Assembly (NCBI GenBank): GCA_004558025.1 | Contig: SFEG01000009.1 | Location: forward strand, 1 to 64,000 | Direction of reading: 5' to 3' | Length of the DNA: 64,000 bases | Source of the DNA: Clostridiales bacterium | GTDB lineage: Bacteria > Bacillota > Clostridia > Oscillospirales > Oscillospiraceae | In this document: in pieces, positions 47,667 through 56,610 of the stretch | How positions within the stretch are numbered: position 1 is the first letter of the stretch | How the letters are laid out: each line of letters begins with the position of its first letter | The notes under the pieces: generated by a model | What the model was told of the DNA's origin: nothing | The model's input: only the letters and a program-made list of their open reading frames with translations | The model's database searches: none | Translations under genes and position numbers: made by a program

Positions 47667-50600
47667 ATGAAAAACAGCGTTAAAAGAGTGCTGAGCATGT
47701 TCCTGTGCCTGACAATGGTGCTGGGGCTGTTTTGCTTCACCCCCGAAGCCTCGGCGCTTGACAGCAGCGGCTATGAGTGCACAGGTTCGGTCGAGCAGCT
47801 TCTCAAGGGGAGCACCGACGCCGTGGCCGGGCAGAACTACCGTATCGTCAATAACGACGATATCATAGCGCTCGCCGACTATGTCGCGGCCGGCAGAAAT
47901 ACAAAGGGCGTCACCTTCTATCTGAAGAGAGACGTCGATATGCGCCGCAACACATGGAACGGCATCGGCACGTCGCAGCATGCGTTTGAAGGAACGCTCG
48001 ACGGCTGCGGCTATGCTGTCCTCGGCCTTATAACATATCTGTTCAAAAACGCAGGCTCGAACGCGGTCATCATGAACCTCGGCGTAAACGGCGTATCAAA
48101 CGGCGCGGATGCAGCGGGCATCGCTTCGACCCTCTCCGGCAAAATAGTCAACTGCTGGAGCGCCGTGCGCGTAAACGGCACCGGCAATAACGGCGGCCTT
48201 GCGGCTATCGTCACCGGCGGCAAGATCATAAACAGCGCAAACTACGGCAAGGTAAGCGGCACCGGCAATGTCGGCGCTATTGCCGGTAAGGTGACAAATG
48301 CCGAGATAAGCTGCGCGTATCACACCTATTACAGCGCAGATAACGATATCGGCAGCAAGGATTCGGCCAGCCGCATCGACACCATGCGCTTTGCCTCGAG
48401 CCCCACGATGTGCCCGACCGAAGCGGAGAAGACAGTCGGCAACGTTACAAGCGACGATCTTCTGGCGCTGCTCAACGCCTGGGTCTCGGCCGACAGCGGC
48501 ACGAGATGGCGCAACTGGACCTTCAACACGGACGCCGACAGCATCGACCGCGTCGGCGGCAGGTATCCCATGCTGGCATACCCCGGCTATGCCTCGGAGA
48601 CTCCGATCTACACAAACAGCGTGCCGATGGAAACGCTCTACGAGTCGAAGACCGACGCGCAGTCCGGCATATGCTACAGCATAGGCGATGTTAAAGAGCT
48701 CGAGATGCTCGCAAAGTTTGTAAACGAGGGCTATGATACCTCGGGCGCGACATTCTTCCTCACGGCCGATCTGAGCGTCGTCGTAAACGGCTCGTTCTAC
48801 AAGGGCGAGAGCTGGGTGCCCATCGGCAGCAGCGAGACCAACAGCTTCAAGGGAACCTTCGACGGCCAGGGCTTTGTCATAAACGAGCTGATAATCAATA
48901 AAACGAACGACCCCGGCGGCCTGTTCGGATACGTCAACAGCGAGCAGGCGGTCATCAAAAACGTCGGCGTCGGCGGCGGCATAACCGCGAACGACTATGC
49001 AGGCGGCATCGTCGGCTTCCTCAGAGCGGGCACGGTCGAAAACTGCTGGGTCAGCATGAACGTAAACGGCGATAAGGCCACCGGCGGCATCGTCGGCTAC
49101 ATGGATAACGCGAAGATCTATAACTGCACAATGTACGGCACGGCGACGGACAACCACAAATACGGCGGCATCGTCGGCGAATCGACCGTAAACAGCACCG
49201 TGCAGTACTGCTACTACAGCAACGATAACTCCTACGTTTCCGGAACTCCCGACGCAGGGACCTACAGCCTCGTTCTGGACTTCAAGGTCGTAAGCGGCGA
49301 GTATAACCTCACGAGGAGCATAAACATTAACGGTCAGAAGACACTCAAGGTGCTCAATGCCTTGAACTATTGGGTCGATACCCTCGGCAAGGGGCAGAAC
49401 ATGCGCCACTGGAAGCAGGATAAATCGGCTGCGAGCATCGCACGTCTGCGCGGCAGCTTCCCGGCGCATATCTACTTCAACGACTCGGCCGCGCTTGAAT
49501 ACATAAGTGAGCAGCCCGGCGAGACCGACCGCAATGACAATCCCTATAATGTCACATACAAATGCACGGCCACGATGACCGAGCTTTATGAGAGTAAGGC
49601 CGACGCTCTGCCCGGCGGAAACTACAGTATATCCACCGGCGACGAGCTCGGACTTCTTTCAAAGTACGTTCAGGAGGGCTACTCGACAAAGAAGGCAAAC
49701 TTCTATCTTACAGACAACGTAAACATAACGACCCAGGGGCTCGACACCGAGGGCGCGGGCTGGGTTCCCATCGGAACGACGCTCAATAACCACCAGGGCA
49801 TATCCACGATAACCTATTTCCGCGGCAACTTTGACGGCTGCGGCTACACGGTCACGGGACTTTATTTTGTCTCCGACTTTATCGATATGGCGGGTCTCTT
49901 CGGCCAGTGCTGGGGCAGCACCATAAGAAACCTCGGCGTTGCCGGTGAGGTGCTCGGCGACGATGAGGTCGGCGGCATCGTCGGCAGGGCGAACGACTGT
50001 GTAATCGAAAACTGCTGGTCGTCGGTAATTATCCAGGCCTCGACCGAGGTCGGCGGAATCGTCGGCTATGCGCACAACTCCACCATCTCCAACTGCGCGG
50101 CCTACGGACCGCTGTACACCACCAGCGACGAGGGCGAGAAGTCCGGCTTCGTAGGAAGGTCAAACGGCTCGACCTTCAATAACTGCTACTATCTCTACGG
50201 CCTTATCGATGATTTCTACAATAAGACCGATAAGGACAGCGTCTTTAACGACTGCATGTACTTCAAGTACGATGTGGACGGAACGCAGAAGTGCACGCTC
50301 AAAACGGCCATCACCGTCGACAGCTACACCGGCGACGATATGCTCGAGGCACTCAACGCCTGGGTCTATATGCAGAACAATGAGCTCTACTGCTCGTGGC
50401 ACACGGCCTCGTCCATAACCGAGATCCCCGGCGCGAACGGTTACTTCCCGGTGCTGGTCAATTGTCAGATGAGCGGCACGGGCGCCGATGACGGCTACTG
50501 CGGCGATTACGAGGCTACGGATACCATGCGCGGACTGTACAGCACCCGCTCCGACGGCGTTGAGGGCGGCTGCTACAGCATAAGCAATATGGACGACCTC

Positions 50601-53057
50601 GTCGCGTTCAGAAAGTACGTCAACGAGGGATATAAGACCAGCAAGATAATATTCTTCATGACCCACGATATCGATATGTCCGTCCAGTATTCGGCCGCGA
50701 GCGGCACCTCGTGGACGCCTGTCGGCTCGGTAAAGGAGCCGTTCAAGGGCATATTCGACGGTCAGGGCTATACGCTCAAATATCTGTACATCAACAGCAA
50801 TGCCGACGATCAGGGCTTCTTCGGCCACGTCACCGGCAATAACGCCGTCGTAAAGAACCTCGGCATAAGCGGCTCGGTAACGTCCAAGGGCGTAAACTCC
50901 GCGGCCATCTGCGCCGACTTCAACTTCGGCACGATAGCAAACTGCTGGACGAGCTGTGCCGTCGCGGGCGCGTCGAACACCGGCGGCATCATCGGCGGCG
51001 GCAACATGGGCACCGTCGTAAACTGCACGAGCTACGGCGTTGTAAACGGTGCATCCACCTACGGAGCAATAGCCGGCGCACCCGTCGGCACGCAGCTTAA
51101 ATACTGCTACTATCTCTACGGCACATGCCAGCAGGCCTATCCGACGGATAAGGGCGTTCTGTATCCCACGGTGCAGAGCTTCAACGGCACCGGCGCTGCC
51201 TGCGTCATGGCAGAGTATGTCAACGTTGAGGGTACGCGCACCAAAAACGTCTCCTCCGCGCTGAAAATGTACGTTGACGCGCATCCGGAGGTGAACTACT
51301 GCTACTGGGGTATAGGCGACTCGGAGGAGTACTACCTCCAGGGCGTAACTGGCTTCCCGGTTCTGATCTCAGCGTCGGACACCAAGGGCGAACACGATTA
51401 TAAGCAGTATCAGGCGCAGTTTAAGGATAAGAAATACTTCTCGGTTCTGGCCGCGCTGAAGGACGCAAACTCCGCCGAGGGCGGCGGCGTTGTAACGTTG
51501 CTGGTAAATGCGCAGCTTAAAAACCGTGAGGATATCGCTTTTGACGACGATGTAACGCTCAACACCTCCGACTTCTCGCTCATCATCATGTCCGAGGTCT
51601 CCGTAAAGAGCATGAATCAGATACTCGGCACGTTCATCATAAAAAGCGGCGGCACGATAAACCTTGACGGTGATAAGTTCCTCTATTCGCATATGAAGTC
51701 AGACGATTCGTGCAACAGCGCGTTCTACTCCAAGGAGAGCCTGACGATACAGACCGTTGAAACCGATGATCCGACGGCGTATGATCTGACGTTCTACAGC
51801 GGCGAATTTATCGTAAACGCGGCGCTTGATTCCGGCAATCCGCACAAGATACCCGGCGGCAGCAAGCTTACGATAAAGGAGCGCGCAACGCTCAATGTGG
51901 AGCGCAACGCCCGCATAAGAACGACCGGCGGCGCTGAGATCTACGATTACGGCACGATAAAGATAGGCAACGCAACGCTCGACCGCAACAAGGGCAGCCG
52001 CATCGTCGGCGTGCTTGAGGATAAGAGCGGAAAGGTGAGCCTGCCGTTTATCTACTACGACGGATATCATCTGCGCGGCTGGATGGCAAACGAGGAGCTC
52101 TATGCCGCCGGCAGCACCGTCGATGTTCCGACGGAGACGACCTTCACGGCGACCTGGGCGATAGGAGACAGGATGGATCCGTACCCCGGCGATGACAGCT
52201 ACACCGACGGTGAGATCACCTATGATTTCAAAATCCATGTCATCCAGTCCACTGGCGGCAAGATAAGCCCCGAGACGATGAACGTCGCGCGCGGCGAAAC
52301 ACTCAGCTTCACCGTCGAGGCCTCGGAGGGCTACTACATCAAAAATGTCCTCGTTGACGGCAAGAGCGCAGCACTCGACGATAACGGCGCTTATCAGTTC
52401 ATAAGCGTCGGCGAGGATCACACGATCACCGCGCTGTTTGCACAGTACACGAACAGCGGCTACAACAGCTATGTCAACAAATTCACCGACGTTAAGGAAA
52501 GCGACTGGTTCTATAATAACGTCCGCTTTGCCTACACGATGGGTCTCATGAACGGTACCACAACGACGACGTTCTCACCGGAAGAGCCGACAGCACGAGC
52601 GCAGTTCATAACCGTTTTGTGGCGCATGTCCGGCTCGCCTGTCGTTCCCGGCAGCGGATGTCAGTTTAACGACGTCGCAAGCGGCACCTATTACTATGAG
52701 GCGGTGCGCTGGGGTGTGGCAAACGGCATAATAAACGGCTACTCGGCAACGGTATTTGACCCGAACGGACAGGTGACCCGTGAGCAGCTTGTAACGATGC
52801 TCTTCCGCTACGCGAAGAACTATGCCGGCGACGATGTCGCAAAGTACGATACGACCAATATCCTCGGATATTCGGACGTTCTGCAGATATCCAAGGGAAT
52901 GACTCAGCCGTTCCAGTGGGGCATAGGAGCCAAGATCATAAGCGGCACGAGCGCGACCACGCTCACGCCGCAGGGCACGGCGACCCGTGCGCAGGTCGCG
53001 GCCATCCTTTCGCGCTACTGCAACAGCTTCGTTCTGAAAATCCCAGTAAATATGTAA
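47667..53057 (+). CDS. Giant secreted S-layer-homology protein with four repeat modules
   Basis: A 1,796-residue surface protein. Residues 1-31 are a Sec signal peptide (RVLSMFLCLTMVLGLFCF, then TPEASA). Four modules of about 310 residues begin near residues 36, 320, 636 and 953, each with a LYESKxDAxxGxxYSI-type opening and GLUG-like repeats (for example GGIVGYMDNAKIYNCTMYG). Residues about 1245-1460 are a beta-rich region, 1465-1590 hold InlB/Listeria-Bacteroides-like repeats (FTATWAIGD, then YYIKNVLVDGKSA), and three SLH domains lie at about 1607-1790 (FTDVKESDWFYNNVRFAYTM). SLH domains bind secondary wall polymer. It is probably an adhesin or S-layer-associated protein; ligand unknown. 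It is divergent from the two-component operon. Confidence 0.9.
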   Translation: MKNSVKRVLSMFLCLTMVLGLFCFTPEASALDSSGYECTGSVEQLLKGSTDAVAGQNYRIVNNDDIIALADYVAAGRNTKGVTFYLKRDVDMRRNTWNGIGTSQHAFEGTLDGCGYAVLGLITYLFKNAGSNAVIMNLGVNGVSNGADAAGIASTLSGKIVNCWSAVRVNGTGNNGGLAAIVTGGKIINSANYGKVSGTGNVGAIAGKVTNAEISCAYHTYYSADNDIGSKDSASRIDTMRFASSPTMCPTEAEKTVGNVTSDDLLALLNAWVSADSGTRWRNWTFNTDADSIDRVGGRYPMLAYPGYASETPIYTNSVPMETLYESKTDAQSGICYSIGDVKELEMLAKFVNEGYDTSGATFFLTADLSVVVNGSFYKGESWVPIGSSETNSFKGTFDGQGFVINELIINKTNDPGGLFGYVNSEQAVIKNVGVGGGITANDYAGGIVGFLRAGTVENCWVSMNVNGDKATGGIVGYMDNAKIYNCTMYGTATDNHKYGGIVGESTVNSTVQYCYYSNDNSYVSGTPDAGTYSLVLDFKVVSGEYNLTRSININGQKTLKVLNALNYWVDTLGKGQNMRHWKQDKSAASIARLRGSFPAHIYFNDSAALEYISEQPGETDRNDNPYNVTYKCTATMTELYESKADALPGGNYSISTGDELGLLSKYVQEGYSTKKANFYLTDNVNITTQGLDTEGAGWVPIGTTLNNHQGISTITYFRGNFDGCGYTVTGLYFVSDFIDMAGLFGQCWGSTIRNLGVAGEVLGDDEVGGIVGRANDCVIENCWSSVIIQASTEVGGIVGYAHNSTISNCAAYGPLYTTSDEGEKSGFVGRSNGSTFNNCYYLYGLIDDFYNKTDKDSVFNDCMYFKYDVDGTQKCTLKTAITVDSYTGDDMLEALNAWVYMQNNELYCSWHTASSITEIPGANGYFPVLVNCQMSGTGADDGYCGDYEATDTMRGLYSTRSDGVEGGCYSISNMDDLVAFRKYVNEGYKTSKIIFFMTHDIDMSVQYSAASGTSWTPVGSVKEPFKGIFDGQGYTLKYLYINSNADDQGFFGHVTGNNAVVKNLGISGSVTSKGVNSAAICADFNFGTIANCWTSCAVAGASNTGGIIGGGNMGTVVNCTSYGVVNGASTYGAIAGAPVGTQLKYCYYLYGTCQQAYPTDKGVLYPTVQSFNGTGAACVMAEYVNVEGTRTKNVSSALKMYVDAHPEVNYCYWGIGDSEEYYLQGVTGFPVLISASDTKGEHDYKQYQAQFKDKKYFSVLAALKDANSAEGGGVVTLLVNAQLKNREDIAFDDDVTLNTSDFSLIIMSEVSVKSMNQILGTFIIKSGGTINLDGDKFLYSHMKSDDSCNSAFYSKESLTIQTVETDDPTAYDLTFYSGEFIVNAALDSGNPHKIPGGSKLTIKERATLNVERNARIRTTGGAEIYDYGTIKIGNATLDRNKGSRIVGVLEDKSGKVSLPFIYYDGYHLRGWMANEELYAAGSTVDVPTETTFTATWAIGDRMDPYPGDDSYTDGEITYDFKIHVIQSTGGKISPETMNVARGETLSFTVEASEGYYIKNVLVDGKSAALDDNGAYQFISVGEDHTITALFAQYTNSGYNSYVNKFTDVKESDWFYNNVRFAYTMGLMNGTTTTTFSPEEPTARAQFITVLWRMSGSPVVPGSGCQFNDVASGTYYYEAVRWGVANGIINGYSATVFDPNGQVTREQLVTMLFRYAKNYAGDDVAKYDTTNILGYSDVLQISKGMTQPFQWGIGAKIISGTSATTLTPQGTATRAQVAAILSRYCNSFVLKIPVNM

Positions 53058-53064
53058 AGCCTTT

Positions 53065-53094
53065 ATCTCCCGGCCTAAGGCCGGGAGATTTTTT
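53065..53094 (+). terminator. Terminator of the SLH protein gene
   Basis: ATCTCCCGGCC (53065-53075) pairs perfectly with GGCCGGGAGAT (53079-53089), then TTTTT. Confidence 0.9.
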
Positions 53095-53109
53095 CTCGAA
53101 AAAACATGG

Positions 53110-53136
53110 CTTATCCTATTGATAAAATAGGATAAG
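53110..53136. promoter_or_regulatory. Palindromic operator over the TetR promoter
   Basis: CTTATCCTATT (53110-53120) and AATAGGATAAG (53126-53136): 11-bp perfect arms, 5-base spacer. A promoter TTGATA (53119-53124), 17 bp, TAATAT (53142-53147) overlaps it, so the gene at 53190 is probably autorepressed. Confidence 0.75.
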
Positions 53137-53189
53137 AATATTAATATAATGTCGTTATATAACAGTGCTACATGAAAGGAGAGCCGAAA

Positions 53190-53831
53190 ATGTCCATTGA
53201 CGATATGTCCACGCTTGAGCGCATACACAGTGCAGCGAAGGCTGAGTTTACGGAAAAGGGATATCGCTCGGCCTCTCTTCGCAGTATAGTGAAGGCCGCC
53301 GGGGTGACGACCGGCGCACTCTACGGCTACTATGTCGGCAAGCAGGAGCTCTTTTCCGCGCTTGTTGATGAGGAATATGAGTACATGCTGAGCGAATATA
53401 AAAAAGCGCTCAACGCTTTTGAAGAGCTCCCGGCAGAGCGCAAGCCCGAGCAGATGGGTCACGCCGGACGTGAATGCATGAGAAAAATGCTTGAGTATTC
53501 CTATGGCCACCGCGACGCGCTGTTTCTCATCCTTCAGCGCTCGGAGGGAACGAAATACGCCGGAATGGTAGATGAGATGGTCGAGCTTGAGGTCGACGGA
53601 ATGCATAAATATTACGAGGTGCTGCGCCAACTCGGAAACACAGTGCCGGATATCGACGAGCGCCTTGAGCACATCCTCGTCCCAGGTATGATGAACGCGT
53701 ATTTTGAGATGATAATCCACGACATGCCGCATGACGATGCGCTCAAATACCTTGAAGAGCTCAACGATTTTTACACGGCGGGGTGGCTAAAGCTGGTGGG
53801 AGCCGAACACCTACCGGTTTTGACAGGCTGA
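53190..53831 (+). CDS. TetR/AcrR-family regulator
   Basis: A 213-residue repressor starting at ATG 53190 with AAGGAG upstream. The DNA-binding domain is residues about 5-52 (LERIHSAAKAEFTEKGYRSA and LRSIVKAAGVTTGALYGYYV). The C-terminal ligand domain ends ELNDFYTAGWLKLVGAEHLP; the last residues VLTG and the stop codon are encoded by the left arm of the repeat at 53817, so its tail was probably altered by that insertion. No target gene is adjacent besides itself. Confidence 0.88.
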   Translation: MSIDDMSTLERIHSAAKAEFTEKGYRSASLRSIVKAAGVTTGALYGYYVGKQELFSALVDEEYEYMLSEYKKALNAFEELPAERKPEQMGHAGRECMRKMLEYSYGHRDALFLILQRSEGTKYAGMVDEMVELEVDGMHKYYEVLRQLGNTVPDIDERLEHILVPGMMNAYFEMIIHDMPHDDALKYLEELNDFYTAGWLKLVGAEHLPVLTG

Positions 53832-53923
53832 TTTTCACTCATGCTGCGTTAAAACCCTTGGAAATACGTCAGTATTCCCTGCGAGCTTTGCCTTGCCTGA
53901 GCAAAAATCAGCTCTGTCAAAAC
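53817..53923. repeat. Inverted-repeat-bounded structured element
   Basis: Left arm GTTTTGACAGGCTGATTTTC (from 53817) and the complement of the right arm, GTTTTGACAGAGCTGATTTT (53923 backwards), match over about 28 bases with few differences. The middle holds a second hairpin, GGAAATAC-gtca-GTATTCC (about 53861-53879). It overlaps the TetR stop codon. The next 150 bases (53924-54076) have no gene; they contain two partial copies of GGGCTxxCGCAATATATG at about 53969 and 54042. Likely a MITE-like or intergenic repeat; its TTTTGACAG ends resemble those of the 17177-17394 element. Confidence 0.6.
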
Positions 53924-54076
53924 TGCAAGTCACCTGTCAGCAGGCAATTTTACGGCATCCTCGATACTGGGCTGACGCAATATATGCACCGCGCCCACGG
54001 TGAGCGGCGGTTTTACGGTTTAGTCAGCAGGTGCAGCACCGGGCTACCGCAATATATGTATAGGATGGAGCGCAAG

Positions 54077-54669
54077 ATGGAGAATTTGGTAATGGCAACG
54101 ATATTATGGGTTGCATGGATTGTTTTAATCTTTTTTTCAGATTTGTTTTATGAAATTATGTCTCCCGGTATGTACTCAGTAATTAGTGTTGCTGTCCTTG
54201 TTTGCGCTATTGTGTCAACAGTACAGGGCAAAAAGAAGCAGCAAAAGACGGTTGAAAATGAAAAGCGTGCAGCAGCATATGTACCTCCAACGGGCTCTGT
54301 TGCAGCGGAAATTCGTGCTGCCGTTCCGCCACCGCCGACAGCTCAGGAATTGGATCAGCGCCACCGTCGTGATATGGAAGCGAGGGTCAATAGTATTATC
54401 GAGGAATGCAAAGCGGCAGCGCAAGAAGGAAAAAGAAAAATATATGTTACTGTTGAAAGTTATGAAAGTTTCTCCGATAAAAAGGAGTGTGAGTATGACA
54501 TAAATTGCCCTGAGAAAGAGTTATATGATGAACTTGTTAAACGCGGCTTTTTTGTGGCTTTACCAAATGTGTGAGTAGCTCAAGGGGAACATTTGTTGGG
54601 TTCAGTGAATCAGGTGATTCTTACGAGCACCATTATTATGTGAATATTGGGATGACTGTGCGCTGGTAA
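54077..54669 (+). pseudogene. Membrane-anchored protein, frameshifted near the C-terminus
   Basis: The intact frame runs ATG 54077 to a TGA at 54574 (165 residues): one helix region at about residues 1-40 (MATILWVAWIVLIFFSDLFY, then VISVAVLVCAIVS), a Pro/Ala linker, and a domain with ECKAAAQEGKRKIYVTVESY. At 54569-54572 GTGTGAG looks like GTGAG with an extra TG; removing two bases lets the protein continue as VSSSRGTFVGFSESGDSYEH and YYVNIGMTVRW to TAA 54669. Codon use and AT content differ from the neighbours (more AT), suggesting transfer. It may still make a shortened product; family unknown. Confidence 0.55.
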
Positions 54670-54763
54670 GAGTAGTACCCGCAAAAAACATACCGAGTCA
54701 ATGCTAAAAGAAAACCGGAGCTTTACTCTACAGAGCACAGTAAGCAGCATAACAAGACATAAC

Positions 54764-54795
54764 AAAAAGCTCAGGTCGTTAGACCTGAGCTTTTT
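54764..54795. terminator. Bidirectional terminator
   Basis: AAAAAGCTCAGGTC pairs perfectly with GACCTGAGCTTTTT around GTTA. It ends the minus-strand NifX/Mrp operon and the rightward gene before it. Confidence 0.9.
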
Positions 54796-54811
54796 CACGC
54801 CTGTTTACTTA

Positions 54812-55237
54812 TCAGTGGCATCCGCAGCTGCCGCCGCAGCCGCAGTCCTCGCCGTCCTCGTGGCTGTGGTCGCCGCAGCCCGAGCAGCCGGAGCAGCCGC
54901 CGCCGCAGCCGCCCTCGTCGGACAGGAAGGGGAGCTGGCCGCGCATAAGAAGCTCTGCTGCATCGTCGGAATTGCCGCAGAAGCCGGCAAACGCGACAAT
55001 GCCGTAGGCCGCCAGCGCCGCTCTTGCGTGGACACCGATGTTGCCGACGATGACTGCGTCGACGTGCAGGCTGTCCATAAGATCGGCGACCGCCTGATGG
55101 CCGGATTCCTTGACCTCGACAAGCTCCTTGGAGAGGATCTCGGTATTGTCGTCATTCGTCTTGTAGACGGCGAACATCTCGGCATGGCCGAAGTGCTCGA
55201 ATATCTCATTGTCCTTGTAAGAAACTGCGATTATCAT
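54812..55237 (-). CDS. NifX/NifB-family dinitrogenase cofactor-binding protein with Cys/His-rich tail
   Basis: A 141-residue protein. Residues 1-105 are the DiNase FeMo-co-binding fold (EHFGHAEMFAVYKTND, then LHVDAVIVGNIGVHARAALA), used by many non-nitrogen-fixing anaerobes. Residues about 108-141 form a metal-binding tail with at least ten cysteines, several histidines and many glycines (for example GGCSGCSGCGDHSHEDGED). No nif structural gene is present. With the Mrp-like gene, which overlaps by 4 bases, a role in iron-sulfur or metal delivery is likely. Confidence 0.88.
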   Translation of the reverse strand: MIIAVSYKDNEIFEHFGHAEMFAVYKTNDDNTEILSKELVEVKESGHQAVADLMDSLHVDAVIVGNIGVHARAALAAYGIVAFAGFCGNSDDAAELLMRGQLPFLSDEGGCGGGCSGCSGCGDHSHEDGEDCGCGGSCGCH

Positions 55238-56064
55238 GCGTTTTCTCCTTTTTCTATAAAGTCTGCCAGCTCGTCAAGAGCGTCGGCGTTTATACTTTCG
55301 ATCTCGCCTGCGTCGACCATTGTTGCAACGACGGGGTCGATGGGAAGACGCGCGGTGTGCTTTATGCCGTATTCCTTAGCGACGGCGTCGACCTTGCTCG
55401 AGCCGAATATCTCGTGCTCCTTGCCGCAGTCGGGGCATTTGAAGTAGCTCATGTTCTCGACTATGCCGAGCACGGGGATGTTCATGAGCTTTGCCATGTT
55501 AACGGCCTTGGCAACGATCATGGACACAAGCTCCTGCGGGGAGGTAACGATGACGATGCCGTCAATGGGCAGCGACTGAAAAACGGTCAGAGGAACGTCG
55601 CCCGTTCCGGGAGGCATATCGACAAACATGTAGTCGACGTTATCCCACAGCACGTCGCTCCAGAACTGGGTAACGACGCCCGCGATGACCGGGCCGCGCC
55701 ACACGACGGGGTCGGTCTCATTATCGAGGATGAGGTTCACGGACATGATCTGCGTACCCTTGTTTGAATAGCAGGGGATGAGCATCTCTTCCGTGCCGCG
55801 GGCATGCTCGTGGATGCCGAAGGATTTGGGGATCGACGGGCCTGTTATATCCGCGTCCAGAACGGCAGCCTGATAGCCGCGGCTCTGCATCTTGCTTGCA
55901 AGAAGGCCGGTAACGAGGCTCTTGCCGACGCCGCCCTTGCCGCTGACGACGGCGATGACCTTTTTCACGCTTGCGGCCGGATTGAGCTTTGCGCTCAGAT
56001 CCTGAGCCTCGCGCTCGCCGCAGTTTTCTTGACAGGTCGAACAATCATGTGTACATTCGCTCAT
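55234..56064 (-). CDS. Mrp/NBP35-type iron-sulfur carrier ATPase
   Basis: A 276-residue P-loop ATPase. A Cys-rich N-terminus (CTHDCSTCQENCG, residues about 4-16) resembles NBP35's cluster site. The Walker A is VVSGKGGVGKSLVTGLLA with the second Lys of deviant SIMIBI ATPases; DADITGPSIPKSFG, FVDMPPGTGDVPLT and the cluster-binding MSYFKCPDCGKEHEIFG (CxxC) complete it. It probably carries [4Fe-4S] clusters to apoproteins. In operon with the NifX-like gene. Confidence 0.92.
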   Translation of the reverse strand: MSECTHDCSTCQENCGEREAQDLSAKLNPAASVKKVIAVVSGKGGVGKSLVTGLLASKMQSRGYQAAVLDADITGPSIPKSFGIHEHARGTEEMLIPCYSNKGTQIMSVNLILDNETDPVVWRGPVIAGVVTQFWSDVLWDNVDYMFVDMPPGTGDVPLTVFQSLPIDGIVIVTSPQELVSMIVAKAVNMAKLMNIPVLGIVENMSYFKCPDCGKEHEIFGSSKVDAVAKEYGIKHTARLPIDPVVATMVDAGEIESINADALDELADFIEKGENA

Positions 56065-56109
56065 TTTAAAATACTCCTAATATCAAATGTTAATGAATAC
56101 ATATTAACA

Positions 56110-56610
56110 CTACTTAAACCTTTTGTCCAGTCGGCGGACGAGATACATTGCTGCAAGTCCCGTGAACACGCCGGTGACGATGGCCGAGGCCAGAAGCACA
56201 GGCGCATAGAGAAACAGCGAGGTCGTTTTTGTAATTAATACCGCCGCGCAGAGCTGGCCGAGATTGTGCGCAATAGCGCCGAATACGCTCACTACCCACA
56301 GAAGCTTTCCCGAAAACGGCCTGAGCGTCAGACACATGACGGCATAGGCCAGGACTCCGCCGGCAATGCTGAATATAAACGCCGATACGCCGCCGGTGAA
56401 CACGCTGCCCATCGCGATGCGCACGAGCAGGATAAGCCCCGCCTCGCGCCGCCCGAGCATGACCATGGCGATGAGCGTGACTACATTCGCAAGGCCGAGC
56501 TTCACGCCCGGAACGGGAACGGGAGCGGGTATCTGCGCTTCGATGACAAAAACGATCAGCGAGGCGGCCGTGAACATCGCCATAAGCGCGAGCTTTCTCG
56601 TCTTAGCCAT
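56110..56610 (-). CDS. Gx transporter / EetB-like membrane protein
   Basis: A 166-residue integral membrane protein of the HepPP_syn_1/Gx transporter family, with about five helices. Conserved parts are IPAPVPVPGVKLGLANVVTL (residues about 28-47), RIAMGSVFTGGVSAFIFSIA and AHNLGQLCAAVLI. Listeria EetB, needed for flavin-based extracellular electron transfer, is of this family. It overlaps the NusG-domain gene by 8 bases, the usual EetA-EetB order. Confidence 0.88.
   Translation of the reverse strand: MAKTRKLALMAMFTAASLIVFVIEAQIPAPVPVPGVKLGLANVVTLIAMVMLGRREAGLILLVRIAMGSVFTGGVSAFIFSIAGGVLAYAVMCLTLRPFSGKLLWVVSVFGAIAHNLGQLCAAVLITKTTSLFLYAPVLLASAIVTGVFTGLAAMYLVRRLDKRFK

Noticed and set aside
47667..53057. 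CRISPR-like or satellite repeats in the giant gene
   Set aside because: The repetition is at protein-module level of about 310 residues and is diverged at DNA level.
54701..55447. Ala/Val-rich 248-codon plus-strand frame
   Set aside because: Antisense of the Cys/Gly-rich NifX tail, which creates poly-Ala; no start signals.
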